Shown here: positions 26,899-36,640 of the stretch, piece by piece | Layout of the letters: each line of letters opens with the position of its first letter | Numbering within the stretch: position 1 is the first letter of the stretch | Translations under genes and position numbers: made by a program | Source of the DNA: Paraburkholderia silvatlantica | GTDB taxonomy: Bacteria; Pseudomonadota; Gammaproteobacteria; Burkholderiales; Burkholderiaceae | Length of the DNA: 64,000 nt | Direction: 5' to 3' | Assembly: GCF_003096715.1 (NCBI RefSeq) | Contig: NZ_QEOL01000011.1 | Coordinates: 161,832-225,831, forward strand | Notes under the pieces: model-generated | Told to the model about the DNA's origin: nothing | Database searches by the model: none | Seen by the model: only the letters and a program-made list of their open reading frames with translations

Positions 26899-27888
26899 AT
26901 GCTTTCCGAGTTCTCCCTGATCGACCGATATTTTGCGCGGCGTGCGCGCACGAACACGCGGCGCGCCACGCTGGGCATTGGCGACGACTGCGCGCTCATC
27001 GCGCCCGCCGCGGGCGAAATGCTGGCCGTCTCGACCGACATGCTGGTGGAAGGCCGCCACTTTTTCCCCGACATCGATCCGCACGCGCTCGGCCACAAGG
27101 CGCTCGCCGTGAATCTTTCCGACCTGGCCGCGATGGGTGCGAAGCCGCTCGGCTTCACGCTTGCGTTCGCGCTCCCCAAGGCGGACGAGGACTGGCTAGC
27201 CGCGTTCAGCGCGGGCCTCTTCGAGCTGGCAGACCGCTTCGACTGCGAATTGATCGGCGGCGATACCACGGCGGGGCCGCTGAACCTGTGTCTGACGGTG
27301 TTCGGCTCGGTGCGTCAGGATGTCGCACTTCGGCGCGACGCCGCCCAGGCGGGCGACGACATCTGGGTCTCCGGCACGCCCGGCGACGCGCGCGCGGGCC
27401 TCGGCATGATGCGCGGCGAATGGAAGATAAGCGAGCAGGACGCCGCGCCTTTGCGCCGGGCGCTCGAATACCCTGAACCGCGCGTGGCGCTGGGCCTCGC
27501 GCTGCGCGGCGTGGCGCGCGCGGCGCTCGACGTATCGGACGGCCTGGCCGGCGACCTGCGCCACATTCTGGAACGCTCGCGCCTCGCCGCCACGATCGAC
27601 GTAGACGCCCTGCCGCTCTCGCCTGCGCTTGCGCGCCTGCCGCGCGACGTGCAGCTGCAATGCGCGCTCGCGGGCGGCGACGACTACGAGCTGTGTTTCA
27701 CGGCGGCGCCGGCGCAGCGCGGCGCGGTCGAGGCGGCGGCGCAACAGGCGGGTGTGCGCGTCACGCGCATCGGTACAATGACTTCCCGCACTTCGCCGCA
27801 AGCCGCCCCCGAGATCGCCTGGCGAGACGCTGGCGGCACGCCGCTCAATCTGACGTTGCAAGGTTTCGATCACTTCCATGCAGACTGA
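26899..27888 (+). CDS. thiL: thiamine-monophosphate kinase
   Basis: 329 residues from ATG 26899 (MLSEFSLIDRYF). Motifs for Mg-ATP and substrate: LGIGDDCALI, AVSTDMLVEGRHFF, NLSDLAAMGAKP, LIGGDTTAGP and ALAGGDDYELCFTA. It phosphorylates thiamine monophosphate to thiamine diphosphate. The frame is open further upstream, but that stretch overlaps the maeB promoter region and is not ThiL-like. Its last 11 bases overlap the start of pgpA, giving translational coupling. Confidence 0.95.
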   Translation: MLSEFSLIDRYFARRARTNTRRATLGIGDDCALIAPAAGEMLAVSTDMLVEGRHFFPDIDPHALGHKALAVNLSDLAAMGAKPLGFTLAFALPKADEDWLAAFSAGLFELADRFDCELIGGDTTAGPLNLCLTVFGSVRQDVALRRDAAQAGDDIWVSGTPGDARAGLGMMRGEWKISEQDAAPLRRALEYPEPRVALGLALRGVARAALDVSDGLAGDLRHILERSRLAATIDVDALPLSPALARLPRDVQLQCALAGGDDYELCFTAAPAQRGAVEAAAQQAGVRVTRIGTMTSRTSPQAAPEIAWRDAGGTPLNLTLQGFDHFHAD

Positions 27889-28462
27889 CCCCACGCCCTC
27901 GCCCGCCGGTCAGCCGGCTCCTCCGGCAGGCCCGGCAAGCAACGCCGCCGCATCCGGCACGCTCGGCCGTGCCACTGGAGCGCGCCGCGCCGACGCGCCG
28001 TTCATGCTCACCCATCCGTTGCACATCGTTTCGCTCGGCTTCGGCTCGGGGCTCTCGCGCCTCGCGCCCGGCACGGCCGGCACGCTGTTCGCCTGGGCGG
28101 CCTTCGAGGTGCTGAACCGCTATCTCACGGTGACCGAGTGGGGACTGCTGATCTTCCTTGGCTTCTTTGCGGGCATCTGGATCACCGGCTTCACCGCGAA
28201 GAAACTGGGCACGGAGGATCCCTCGGCCATTGTCTGGGACGAGATCGTGGCGTTCTGGCTCGTGCTGCTCATGATCACGCCCGTCGATTTCGAGGGGCGG
28301 CTCTGGGCCTTCGTTGTCTTCCGGTTTTTCGACATGGTGAAGCCGCCGCCCATCCGCTATTTCGACCGGCACTTCAAGGGCGGCCTCGGCATCATGCTCG
28401 ACGACATCGTCGCCGCATTCTTCACGCTGCTCGTCATCGCGCTCTGGCGCATGTCGGTGTAG
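27878..28462 (+). CDS. pgpA: phosphatidylglycerophosphatase A
   Basis: 194 residues. After a ~45-residue Pro/Ala-rich N-terminus come the family signatures GFGSGLSRLAPGTAGTLFAW and DPSAIVWDEIVAFW, and four hydrophobic segments. PgpA dephosphorylates phosphatidylglycerophosphate to phosphatidylglycerol in the inner membrane. The ATG lies inside the end of thiL. Confidence 0.93.
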   Translation: MQTDPTPSPAGQPAPPAGPASNAAASGTLGRATGARRADAPFMLTHPLHIVSLGFGSGLSRLAPGTAGTLFAWAAFEVLNRYLTVTEWGLLIFLGFFAGIWITGFTAKKLGTEDPSAIVWDEIVAFWLVLLMITPVDFEGRLWAFVVFRFFDMVKPPPIRYFDRHFKGGLGIMLDDIVAAFFTLLVIALWRMSV

Positions 28463-28515
28463 CGCCACCATACCGCTACGCCGCCACGCCGCCGCCAACC
28501 CAACGGATTGCTGCA

Positions 28516-29016
28516 ATGTCTACCGATTCCGTCGTTCACCAACTCGCCATCCGCGTCGGCAACAAGCTGCGCGACGGGCGGCTCATGCTCGCGACCGCCG
28601 AGTCCTGCACGGGCGGCATGGTCGCCACCGCCATCACCGACATTTCCGGCAGCAGCGTCTGGTTCGAACGAGGCTTCGTCACCTACTCGAATCAGGCGAA
28701 AACCGAGATGATCGGCGTGCCGCCCGAGCTCATCGAAAAGCACGGCGCGGTGAGCGAGCCGGTCGCGCGCGCGATGGCCGAAGGCGCGCTCAGCAACAGC
28801 CGGGCACAAGTTTCGCTCGCCATCACCGGCGTCGCCGGACCGGGCGGCGGCACGCCGGAAAAGCCGGTCGGCATGGTGTCGTTCGGCTGGAGCAACCGGC
28901 TGCATACGAGCGTCGAGACGCTGGTCTTCAAGGGCGACCGCGAACAGATCCGCGTGCAGGCCGCCGCGCACGCGTTGCGCGGGCTGCTCGCGTTCATCGA
29001 CGAACAGGAACGATAA
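28516..29016 (+). CDS. pncC: nicotinamide-nucleotide amidase (CinA C-terminal domain)
   Basis: 166 residues, the stand-alone CinA-C domain. Catalytic serine motif TAESCTGGMVATAI near residue 27, and VAGPGGGTPEKPVGMV about residue 107. It deamidates nicotinamide mononucleotide to nicotinate mononucleotide in NAD recycling. It is the third gene of thiL-pgpA-pncC, 53 bp after pgpA. Confidence 0.93.
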   Translation: MSTDSVVHQLAIRVGNKLRDGRLMLATAESCTGGMVATAITDISGSSVWFERGFVTYSNQAKTEMIGVPPELIEKHGAVSEPVARAMAEGALSNSRAQVSLAITGVAGPGGGTPEKPVGMVSFGWSNRLHTSVETLVFKGDREQIRVQAAAHALRGLLAFIDEQER

Positions 29017-29071
29017 AACCGGCCCGCGCCTCGCTGGCGCGCCGGCCGGCCCCACCCAGGAGGCGCACGCC

Positions 29072-29620
29072 ATGGCAGCCGCGAATACCGCAGTCGAGGA
29101 ATTGATCCGCCGTTTCGGGCTCGAACCGCACCCCGAAGGTGGCTACTACAGTGAAACCTATCGCGCCGACAAGCTCGTGCGGCGCGACGGCGCAGCCGCC
29201 GCAGAGGGTACGCGCGCGGCCTCGACGGCCATCTACTTCCTGCTGGCGGAAGGCGCCTACTCGGCATGGCACCGCATCCGCTCCGACGAGCTCTGGCACT
29301 TCTACGCGGGCTCGCCCATCGAGATTCATTCGATCGACGAACGCGGCGTGCTCTCGACGCGCAAGCTGGGCCACGCGCTCGACCATCCGGGCACCGTGTT
29401 TCAGGCGGTGGTGCCGGCCGGACACTGGTTCGCGGCGCGCTGCTGCGATCCCTCGACTTATGCGCTCGTCGGCTGCACGGTCGCGCCGGGGTTCGAATTC
29501 AGCGAGTTCGAGATCGCCGATGTGAACGCGCTCGCCGAAAAATACCCGCTGCATCGATCGATCATCGAATTGTTCGGCAAACCGGCGTCCGTTGCGGCCG
29601 CAGTTGCGAAGAAAGTCTAG
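29072..29620 (+). CDS. cupin family protein (DUF985)
   Basis: 182 residues with the DUF985 cupin signature: FGLEPHPEGGYYSETYR at about residue 14, AIYFLLAEGAYSAWHRI near 53, and ELWHFYAGSPIEI. The two histidines (in WHRI and LWHFY) match cupin metal ligands, although DUF985 members have no confirmed reaction. AGGAG lies upstream of the ATG. It is 55 bp after pncC and may be the last gene of that operon. Convergent with pyrF. Confidence 0.85.
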   Translation: MAAANTAVEELIRRFGLEPHPEGGYYSETYRADKLVRRDGAAAAEGTRAASTAIYFLLAEGAYSAWHRIRSDELWHFYAGSPIEIHSIDERGVLSTRKLGHALDHPGTVFQAVVPAGHWFAARCCDPSTYALVGCTVAPGFEFSEFEIADVNALAEKYPLHRSIIELFGKPASVAAAVAKKV

Positions 29621-29684
29621 GAGCGAGAGCGGCTCAGGGCAGCGGCCATTCAGGAACGTCTACCCGCCATGGCGCAAACCCGGC

Positions 29685-30500
29685 TCAACGATACGCGTTG
29701 ATCCGGTCGCGCGTTTCTCTCGCGACCGTTGCAGCCGCCTGTGCGTAATCCTCGCCCTTGCTCGCGTAGAGGATCGCGCGCGACGAGTTGATGAGCATGC
29801 CCGTGCCGTCCGCCGTGCGGCCCGCCTTCACGGTTGCCTCGACGTCGCCGCCCTGCGCGCCGATGCCGGGAATCAGCAACGGCATGTCGCCCACGATGCC
29901 GCGCACGGTTTCGATTTCCTTCGGGAACGTCGCGCCCACCACGAGGCCGAGTTCGCCGCTTGCGTTCCATTGGTTCGCGGCAAGGTCCGCCACCACCTGG
30001 TACAGCGGCTTGCCGCCGGTTTCGAGGAACTGCAGGTCCGAGCCGCCGGGGTTCGATGTACGGCACAGCACGATCACGCCCTTGCCCTTGTGCGCGAGCC
30101 ACGGCTCGATCGAATCGAAGCCCATATACGGATTGACCGTGACGGCGTCGGCCTTGAAGCGCTCGAAGGCTTCGCGCGCATACTGTTCGGCGGTGCTGCC
30201 GATATCGCCGCGCTTGGCGTCGAGGATCACGGGCAGGCCCGGATGCTTCTCGTGGATGTGGGCGATCAGCGCTTCGAGCTGGTCTTCGGCGCGATGCGCC
30301 GCGAAGTACGCGATCTGCGGCTTGAACGAGCACGCGTATGCCGCGGTGGCGTCGACGATCTCGCGGCAAAACTCGAAGATCGCGTCGCTGCGGCCGGCCA
30401 GCGCAGCGGGAAACTTCGTGGGCTCAGGGTCGAGGCCCACGCACAACAGCGAGCCGGTGCGCTGCCAGGCGGCGCCGAGGGTCTGGATGAAGGAAGTCAT
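29685..30500 (-). CDS. pyrF: orotidine 5'-phosphate decarboxylase (type 2)
   Basis: 271 residues, the longer subfamily 2. Substrate and catalytic motifs: LLCVGLDPEPTKFP at the start, ILDAKRGDIGSTAEQYA with the Asp-Lys-Asp network, and AVTVNPYMGFDSIEPW. It removes CO2 from OMP to give UMP in pyrimidine synthesis. No operon partner is evident. Confidence 0.95.
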   Translation of the reverse strand: MTSFIQTLGAAWQRTGSLLCVGLDPEPTKFPAALAGRSDAIFEFCREIVDATAAYACSFKPQIAYFAAHRAEDQLEALIAHIHEKHPGLPVILDAKRGDIGSTAEQYAREAFERFKADAVTVNPYMGFDSIEPWLAHKGKGVIVLCRTSNPGGSDLQFLETGGKPLYQVVADLAANQWNASGELGLVVGATFPKEIETVRGIVGDMPLLIPGIGAQGGDVEATVKAGRTADGTGMLINSSRAILYASKGEDYAQAAATVARETRDRINAYR

Positions 30501-30675
30501 GGTCGTTGCTCGCGGCGAGCCAGTAAGGGAAAACGGCGCGTATTTTACCCGCCCCGGAAGATGAGGCCGCGCCGCGGCGCCTGACGCGGCCTGCGCCCGG
30601 CGCTCCCGCGAGATGATTGCTCTCAGGCGCTGAGCGCGCGTGGTCGACGCGCGCTACGCCCAGCTCACGACCGCC

Positions 30676-31866
30676 CTACGTCCGTGCGCGCGCGCCCTTG
30701 CCGCCTCTCGCACCCGTGCGGCCGCGCGCGCCGGCGCGGTGCGGGCTGGCTGAGGCGCGCATGTCCATGCGCTCCACGGTGAAGGCAAAGCGCCGCACGA
30801 GCCGTTCGCCGTGCGCGAGCACGGTCATGCCGTTCGCATCGCCGCCGCCGTGCAGGTTCACCGCGTTGATCGGATGATCGACGGGTTCGAAGCAGAAGAA
30901 GTCTGCGCCGGGAGGCGTGTAGAGCACGTAGTAGTCGGTGTTCGCGCAGATCGAGAGCGAGAGCCTGCGGCGCTCCCACACTACGGCGGCGCGTCCGCTC
31001 CAGCCGCTGAACGCATGATTGACGAGTTGCGCAGGCAACGGATAGGCCACGCCGAACTGCCAGGCGGGCGGCGCGGGCACGTGGCGCACCGGCAGCCAGT
31101 CCTGGCCCGAGAGCCACAGGCCGCTCGCGGGCGCCGAAAGCTCGGTGTTTGTGTCGCGCGCAAGAAACGGATGAACGCCAAGGCCGAACGGCAGCGCCTC
31201 GCGGCCCGTATTCTCCACTTCCAGCGTCATCGCGAGCGTCGCGCCGTCGAGCGCATAGGTGAGCGCCGCACGGTACGAATACGGTTCGCCGTCGCTGCGG
31301 TCGAGCACGAGGCGCACGTTCTCGCGATCGGCGCTCTCGATGCTCCACGGCGCAAGCCAGCCGTCGCCGTGGATCGGGAGCGGTTCGCTTGCGCGATTGC
31401 GCGGCACTTCGATATCGCGGCCGCCAAAGTGAAAACGCCCTGCGCCGATGCGGTTCGAGTACGGCAGCAGCGGGTAGCACGCGAGTTCGTTCGGATCCAT
31501 GCGCGCGCTCACGCACTCGCAACGGCGAAACACGGGCTCGAATGCGCCTTCGCTGCGCCAGTCGAAACGCGTGATTCCGCCGCCGAGCTGAGGCGCGACG
31601 TCGAGCCGCAAATACGCGTTCGCGAGCGTCACGCACGCCACGTCGCTCGAGCCCGCCGCGCCGATCGCGACGGCCGAGGTGCTCGGCCCCGGCAAAACCG
31701 GATGCGTGGCAGCTTCGAGCCGCGCGCGGCGCGCCGCGGCGGCTGGCGACACAACTGGTGAGACGGGCGCAGCGGATGACGCGGAAGGCGGCACGCTTGC
31801 AGCGGCGGCGCCTGCGGAAACGGTGGAACGGGTAGGTCGACGCACAGCGGAATTCGCGACGCTCAT
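30676..31866 (-). CDS. aldose 1-epimerase (mutarotase-like)
   Basis: 396 residues from ATG 31866, which has GAGGAG 7 bp upstream. The first ~70 residues are Ala/Ser/Pro-rich; the galactose-mutarotase domain follows, with LPYSNRIGAGRFHFGGRD, PIHGDGWLAPW (catalytic His), GLGVHPFLA (second His) and FCFEPVDHPINAVN carrying the acidic residue. It interconverts alpha and beta aldoses, feeding the right anomer to the dehydrogenase. Last gene of the araFGH/dehydrogenase/lactonase run, 291 bp after the lactonase. The C-terminal ~25 residues are Arg/Gly-rich. Confidence 0.87.
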   Translation of the reverse strand: MSVANSAVRRPTRSTVSAGAAAASVPPSASSAAPVSPVVSPAAAARRARLEAATHPVLPGPSTSAVAIGAAGSSDVACVTLANAYLRLDVAPQLGGGITRFDWRSEGAFEPVFRRCECVSARMDPNELACYPLLPYSNRIGAGRFHFGGRDIEVPRNRASEPLPIHGDGWLAPWSIESADRENVRLVLDRSDGEPYSYRAALTYALDGATLAMTLEVENTGREALPFGLGVHPFLARDTNTELSAPASGLWLSGQDWLPVRHVPAPPAWQFGVAYPLPAQLVNHAFSGWSGRAAVVWERRRLSLSICANTDYYVLYTPPGADFFCFEPVDHPINAVNLHGGGDANGMTVLAHGERLVRRFAFTVERMDMRASASPHRAGARGRTGARGGKGARART

Positions 31867-32157
31867 AAGATGCTCCTCGAGAGGCATGTTTGATTGCCGC
31901 CGCAAAAGGCGGCTCACCGGTGGCCTGTCGGCTCCGCGCGTGCACGCGGGGCCTGTGGCCGCTTCTTGTGTTCGCCCTTCTAGTGGTACTGGCAAAGCCA
32001 ACTGCACATATCGATCGACTGCATCTGTTGCCGAACTGCAACGACTGTCCGTCTCTTCATGCCGCCTGCCGCCAGCGGCGCTTCGCATTGTTCGTGCGCG
32101 CGTATTGTCTGATGAAAATGCACGCACGCCTTTGCGCAAGCGTCTGATACACCGGGC

Positions 32158-33078
32158 TCAAGCGCGCCTGCGCCCCTGAAACCGCGGTTCTTCAAGGCCC
32201 TGGCGGCCAATTCGAACCGAAAACACGCCGCCCGCATGCGGCTCGCGCGCGAGGGCCTCCTCCTGCATTTCCTCGCGCGCGCTCGTGACATAAAGCGTGT
32301 CCAGAAGCGCACCGCCGAGCGTAACGCAGCTTGGCTGCGCTGTGGGAATCTTTACGCGCTCGGTTTCGACGCCGTCGGCGCCATAACGCACCACGCGCTC
32401 TCCGCCCCACTGCGCGTTCCAGAGGCCGCCTTCTGCGTCGACGGTCGAGCCGTCCGGCACGCCGGTATCGTCGGTGAGCGTGGTGAATGTGCGCTGGTTT
32501 GCAATCGTCCCGTCTGCGCCATAGTCGCAGGCGCGAATCTCGCGCGTGAGCGTGTCGCAGTAGTACATGGTCGAGCCGTCCGGGCTGAACGCGATGCTGT
32601 TCGAGATCGCGGGCGCGGGCAGCGGCAGACGCTCGAGCGTGAGATCGTGGTTCAGGCGATAGAAGCCGCCGATGGCTTGCCTCGGCGTGCCCTCGTACTT
32701 CGTGCCGAACACGAAGCGGCCCTGCCGGTCGCAGCGTCCGTCGTTCAGGCGCGTCGGCACGCCGGGTTCGACTTCGACGATGGTTTCGAGCGCGCCCGTC
32801 TCCAGGTCGAAGAACGCCAGTTGCGAGGCGAGGCCGAGGAGCAGCGTGCGCTCGTCTTCGCACAGCGCGAAGCATGCGAGCCGCTCGGGCATCTCCCACG
32901 TGACGTGTTTGGCGCCGGCCGCATCGGCGTCGTAGCGTTGCAGGCGTTTGCCCGAAATATCGACCCAATAGAGCCGGCCGCTGCGCGCGCACCACGTCGC
33001 GCCTTCGCCCAGCTCGCATTTCGCGTGGACGAGCAGCTCGGCCACCGCTTCGTTCGACGCGCTATCCTTTGCGCTCAT
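32158..33078 (-). CDS. SMP-30/gluconolactonase family sugar lactonase
   Basis: 306 residues, a six-bladed propeller. Metal ligands of the family are in place: Glu in CELGEGATW near residue 18, Asn in LNDGRCDRQGRFVFGT, and Asp in PDGSTMYYCDT. It opens the 1,4- or 1,5-lactone made by a sugar dehydrogenase. Its start overlaps the stop of the dehydrogenase gene (ATGA), so the two are tightly coupled; the likely substrate is galactono- or arabinono-lactone. Confidence 0.88.
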   Translation of the reverse strand: MSAKDSASNEAVAELLVHAKCELGEGATWCARSGRLYWVDISGKRLQRYDADAAGAKHVTWEMPERLACFALCEDERTLLLGLASQLAFFDLETGALETIVEVEPGVPTRLNDGRCDRQGRFVFGTKYEGTPRQAIGGFYRLNHDLTLERLPLPAPAISNSIAFSPDGSTMYYCDTLTREIRACDYGADGTIANQRTFTTLTDDTGVPDGSTVDAEGGLWNAQWGGERVVRYGADGVETERVKIPTAQPSCVTLGGALLDTLYVTSAREEMQEEALAREPHAGGVFSVRIGRQGLEEPRFQGRRRA

Positions 33079-33887
33079 GCCCAGCCTCCGTCAACGACGA
33101 TGTCCTGCGACGTGATCATGCGGCTGTCGTCGGCGGCGAGGAAGAGCGCCATGCGCGCGAGGTCTGCGGGCAGCAACTCCGCTTCGATGCACTGGCCGCG
33201 CTTGATGGCCTCGCGGCCTTCGTCGGTGAGCCACAGGCGCCGCTGCTTCTCGGTCATCACCCAGCCCGGCACGAGCGTATTCACGCGTACGCCGTACGGA
33301 CCAAGGTCTCTCGCGAGACCTCGCGTGAGCCCCTGCACCGCCGACTTGCTCATCGTGTAGACCGGCATCTCCGACTGCTTGAGCATCCAGCTGATCGAGC
33401 CCAGATTGATGATCGAACCCGCGCGCGCGGCCTTCATGTCCTCCGCCACCGCCTGTGCGGCGAAGAGCTGATGCCGCAGGTTCACGGCCACGCCGGCGTC
33501 GAACGACTCGGGCGTGACTTCGGCCAGCGTGTGGCGCTTGTCGTTGGCCGCGTTGTTCACGAGCGCCTGGACCGGCCCGAGCGCCGCCTTCACATCGGCG
33601 ATGGCGGCGCGCAGCGCCGGGATATCGGTGAGATCGACATCGGCGAACAGCGGCTTGTGGCGCGAATCGCCGAGTTCGTCGGCGAGCGCCTGGCCCGCGC
33701 TCGCGTCGATGTCGAAGAACGCCACGCGCGCACCCTGTGCGGCGAAGTGCTCGACGAACGACGCGCCGATGCCGGTCGCGCCGCCCGTGATCAGCACCAC
33801 GCGGTCGGCCAGGCTCGGATAGCGCGCGTAGCTTTCGTGCGCGTGGCGCGTGAGCGCGTCAGCGGGCGAATTTGCGTTGGACGACAT
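33075..33887 (-). CDS. SDR-family aldose 1-dehydrogenase
   Basis: 270 residues. NAD(P)-binding TGGATGIGASFVEHFAAQG, NNAANDKRH in place of the common NNAG, and catalytic Ser...Tyr-x-x-x-Lys (SISWMLKQ... YTMSKSAVQG). The NDxRH and NLRH patterns match the Caulobacter xylose dehydrogenase XylB branch, so oxidation of a pentose or galactose at C1 is likely. It lies after araH and overlaps the lactonase gene: import, oxidation and lactone opening are encoded in sequence. Confidence 0.83.
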   Translation of the reverse strand: MSSNANSPADALTRHAHESYARYPSLADRVVLITGGATGIGASFVEHFAAQGARVAFFDIDASAGQALADELGDSRHKPLFADVDLTDIPALRAAIADVKAALGPVQALVNNAANDKRHTLAEVTPESFDAGVAVNLRHQLFAAQAVAEDMKAARAGSIINLGSISWMLKQSEMPVYTMSKSAVQGLTRGLARDLGPYGVRVNTLVPGWVMTEKQRRLWLTDEGREAIKRGQCIEAELLPADLARMALFLAADDSRMITSQDIVVDGGWA

Positions 33888-33924
33888 CGTGTTGGGCTCC
33901 TGATGAATCGCTCTGTAGGGGTTT

Positions 33925-33974
33925 CAAACGCGGGATCTCAAACGCGGGATCTCAATCGCGGGCTTTCAATCGCG
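33925..33974. repeat. 14-bp tandem repeat, 3.6 copies, at the araH stop
   Basis: Two identical units CAAACGCGGGATCT (33925-33938, 33939-33952), a diverged unit CAATCGCGGGCTTT (33953-33966) and a partial CAATCGCG. The last copies include the end of araH and its stop codon, so the array likely grew by slippage from the gene end. Confidence 0.75.
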
Positions 33975-34994
33975 TCCGCCGCGGTTCTTGAGCTGGTCGA
34001 GCAGCACCGCCGCGAGCAGGATCGCGCCGCGCACGAGGTACTGGTAGAACGCGTCGATGTTGAGCAGGTTCATGACGTTTTCGACCGTGCCCATGATCAG
34101 CACGCCGATCACCACGCCCGAGATCGTCGCGCGGCCGCCCAGCAGCGAGACGCCGCCCAGCACGCACGCCGAGATCACGTTCAGCTCGAAGCCTTCGGCG
34201 GCATTCGGCTGGCCCGACGTGATACGCGAGGCGAGAATCACGCCCGCGAGCGCCGTGACCGCGCCCTGGATCAGGAAGATCCACACACGCGTGCGCTCGA
34301 CCTTGATACCGGCGAGACGCGAGGCTTCCGGGTTGCCGCCGATGGCGAGCGTATTGCGCCCGTACACCGTCTGATTGAGCATCACGCCGAACACGATGAA
34401 GCAGACGAGCGTGACCCAGATCGGCAGTTGCACGCCGAAGAGCGAGGCCGTGCCCATGGCGATGAACGTGTCCGACGACACGCCCACGGCCTGGCCGTGC
34501 GAGGCGATGAAGCCGAGGCCGCGCACGATCTCCATCGTGGCGAGCGTGGTGATCAGCGCATTGATGCGCAGATACGCGATCACCGCGCCGTTCACGAAGC
34601 CGATCGCGGCGCCCGCCGCAACGGCCGCGACGATGGCGATGAACGTGTTGTTCGTCGCGTTGAGCACCATCGCGCAAAGCACGCCCGCGAATGCGACGAT
34701 CGAGCCCACGGAAAGGTCGAAGTCGCGCGAGGCGAGACAGAACATCATCGTGCAGGCCACCATGCCGATCTGCGAGACCGACAGGGCGAGGCCGAGCATG
34801 TTCTCGATCGAGAAGAAGTGATCGACGGTCAGCGACATCACGATGAACATGACCGCGAAGATCACGATCAGGCTGTACTCGGTGATCTGCTGCCACCACT
34901 TCTGCTTGTCGGTGGCACTCGGAATCAGCGCGTCGGCGACGCTCTTGGCGGCGCTGTTGGCAGACTCGGCCGCCAGGTTTTCTCTTGCTTGCAT
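33966..34994 (-). CDS. araH: L-arabinose/galactose ABC transporter permease AraH
   Basis: 342 residues from ATG 34994, with GGAGGAG upstream. About nine hydrophobic segments of the BPD_transp_2 (ribose/arabinose) family, with the EAA-like motif GRNTLAIGGNPEASRLAGIKV and FELNVISACVLGGVSLLGGRA. It forms the membrane channel with AraG. Starts 24 bp after the araG stop. Confidence 0.92.
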   Translation of the reverse strand: MQARENLAAESANSAAKSVADALIPSATDKQKWWQQITEYSLIVIFAVMFIVMSLTVDHFFSIENMLGLALSVSQIGMVACTMMFCLASRDFDLSVGSIVAFAGVLCAMVLNATNNTFIAIVAAVAAGAAIGFVNGAVIAYLRINALITTLATMEIVRGLGFIASHGQAVGVSSDTFIAMGTASLFGVQLPIWVTLVCFIVFGVMLNQTVYGRNTLAIGGNPEASRLAGIKVERTRVWIFLIQGAVTALAGVILASRITSGQPNAAEGFELNVISACVLGGVSLLGGRATISGVVIGVLIMGTVENVMNLLNIDAFYQYLVRGAILLAAVLLDQLKNRGGRD

Positions 34995-35017
34995 TTCAGT
35001 CACTCCTCCCCGTCCAC

Positions 35018-36526
35018 TCATGCAGCCTTGGCCTCGCGCCTGGGCAGCGCGAGGTCGAGCACTGCGTGTTCGCTCGCCGCGCTGCGCGGCAACTCGCCCG
35101 AAATACGGCCTTCGCGCATCACCACGATGCGATCCGACACGCCGAGCACTTCCGGCAACTCCGACGACACCATCACGATCGCGCAGCCGCGTGCGGCGAG
35201 CTGGTAGATCACGTTGTAGATTTCGTGCTTCGCGCCGACGTCGATGCCGCGCGTCGGCTCGTCGAGAATCACGACCTTCAGGTCGGGTTCGGCGAGCCAG
35301 CGCGAAAGAATCGCTTTCTGCTGGTTGCCGCCCGAGAGAAAGCGGATTTTCTGGCGGCGGCTCGGCGTCTTGATCTTCAGCAGCTTGATGAAGCGGTCCG
35401 CCGTTTCCGCTTCCTTCTTGCGGTCGAGGAACATGCCCGCGCGCAGAAAGTGTCGTCGGCAACTGATGTTGATGTTCTCGGACACCGTCGCCATCGCGAC
35501 GATGCCCTGCTCCTTGCGATCTTCCGGGCACAGCACGATGCCGTGGCGAATCGCGTCGCTCGCGCTTTTCACGCGAATGGGCTTGCCGTCCAGCTCGATC
35601 TCGCCCGCGCGCCGCTTGTGCGTGCCGTAGATGAGCTGCATCAGCTCGCTGCGCCCCGCGCCCACGAGCCCGAAAAAGCCGACGATCTCGCCCGACTTCA
35701 CCTCGAAGCTCGCCGCTTCGTTAAGCGGATGCCCCTCCACGCCGCGCACGGCGAAGCGCACGTCGCCATGCTCGCGCGGCGAATAGTTGTAGATGTCGCT
35801 GATCTCGCGGCCCACCATCTCGGCCACGAGCGTTTCGCGCTTCACCTCTTCGAGCTTCCCGTGCGAGGCGACCTTGCGGCCGTCGCGGAAGATCGTGCAG
35901 GCGTTGCATAGCTCGTAGATCTCGTCCATGCGGTGCGAGATATAGATGAGCGCGCGATTGTCGGCGCGCAGTTCCCGCACGAGCTTGAACAGCACTTCGG
36001 TCTCGCGGTGCGAGAGCGAGCTGGTCGGCTCGTCGAGCGCAATCACGCGCGCGTTGCGCAAGAGCGCCTTGCAGATCTCCACCATCTGGCGCTGCGCGAT
36101 GGAGAGCTTGCGCAGTTTCGCGGCCGGATCGAGATCCACGCCCATCGCCGCAAGACGTTCGCGCACGAACTTGCGCGCCTCGCCGCGTCTCACCCAGCCG
36201 AGCGCATTGGGCAACGCCCCGAGCAGCAGGTTTTCCGCGACGGTCAGGTCGGGCACGTACTGCAACTCCTGGTGAATGACCGCGATGCCCGCGCCAATCG
36301 AGGCCGCCGCATCGGCGAAATGCACCTCGTTGCCGTCCATCAGGATGCGGCCGGAATCGGGCTGATACTCGCCGCCGAGAATCTTGAGCAGCGTGGACTT
36401 GCCCGCCCCGTTCTCGCCCATGAGGCCATGCACTTCGCCTGCGTTCACCTCGAACGACACGCCGTCGAGCGCGCGCACGCCTGGGAACACCTTGCCGATA
36501 TTGTCAAAACGCAGTGTCGCTGACAC
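35018..36526 (-). CDS. araG: L-arabinose ABC transporter ATP-binding protein AraG
   Basis: 502 residues from a GTG at 36526 preceded by GAGGAAA. Two fused ABC ATPase domains: Walker A GENGAGKST (residues 37-45), signature LSIAQRQMVEICKAL, Walker B VIALDEPTSSL; in the second half a degenerate Walker A GLVGAGRSEL and a full signature LSGGNQQKAILSRWL. This duplicated layout is typical of AraG/RbsA/MglA. It powers uptake through AraH. Confidence 0.94.
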   Translation of the reverse strand: MSATLRFDNIGKVFPGVRALDGVSFEVNAGEVHGLMGENGAGKSTLLKILGGEYQPDSGRILMDGNEVHFADAAASIGAGIAVIHQELQYVPDLTVAENLLLGALPNALGWVRRGEARKFVRERLAAMGVDLDPAAKLRKLSIAQRQMVEICKALLRNARVIALDEPTSSLSHRETEVLFKLVRELRADNRALIYISHRMDEIYELCNACTIFRDGRKVASHGKLEEVKRETLVAEMVGREISDIYNYSPREHGDVRFAVRGVEGHPLNEAASFEVKSGEIVGFFGLVGAGRSELMQLIYGTHKRRAGEIELDGKPIRVKSASDAIRHGIVLCPEDRKEQGIVAMATVSENINISCRRHFLRAGMFLDRKKEAETADRFIKLLKIKTPSRRQKIRFLSGGNQQKAILSRWLAEPDLKVVILDEPTRGIDVGAKHEIYNVIYQLAARGCAIVMVSSELPEVLGVSDRIVVMREGRISGELPRSAASEHAVLDLALPRREAKAA

Positions 36527-36640
36527 TTCGGTTTCCTCTCATTCGATACGCTGCGGGCGCAGCCTTCGCGCCCTTCGCACGCCTGGGCCTTGCCGGCCTC
36601 CCCGCAGCGGGAAACACCCCGAACCCCTTCTATCGAGCGC

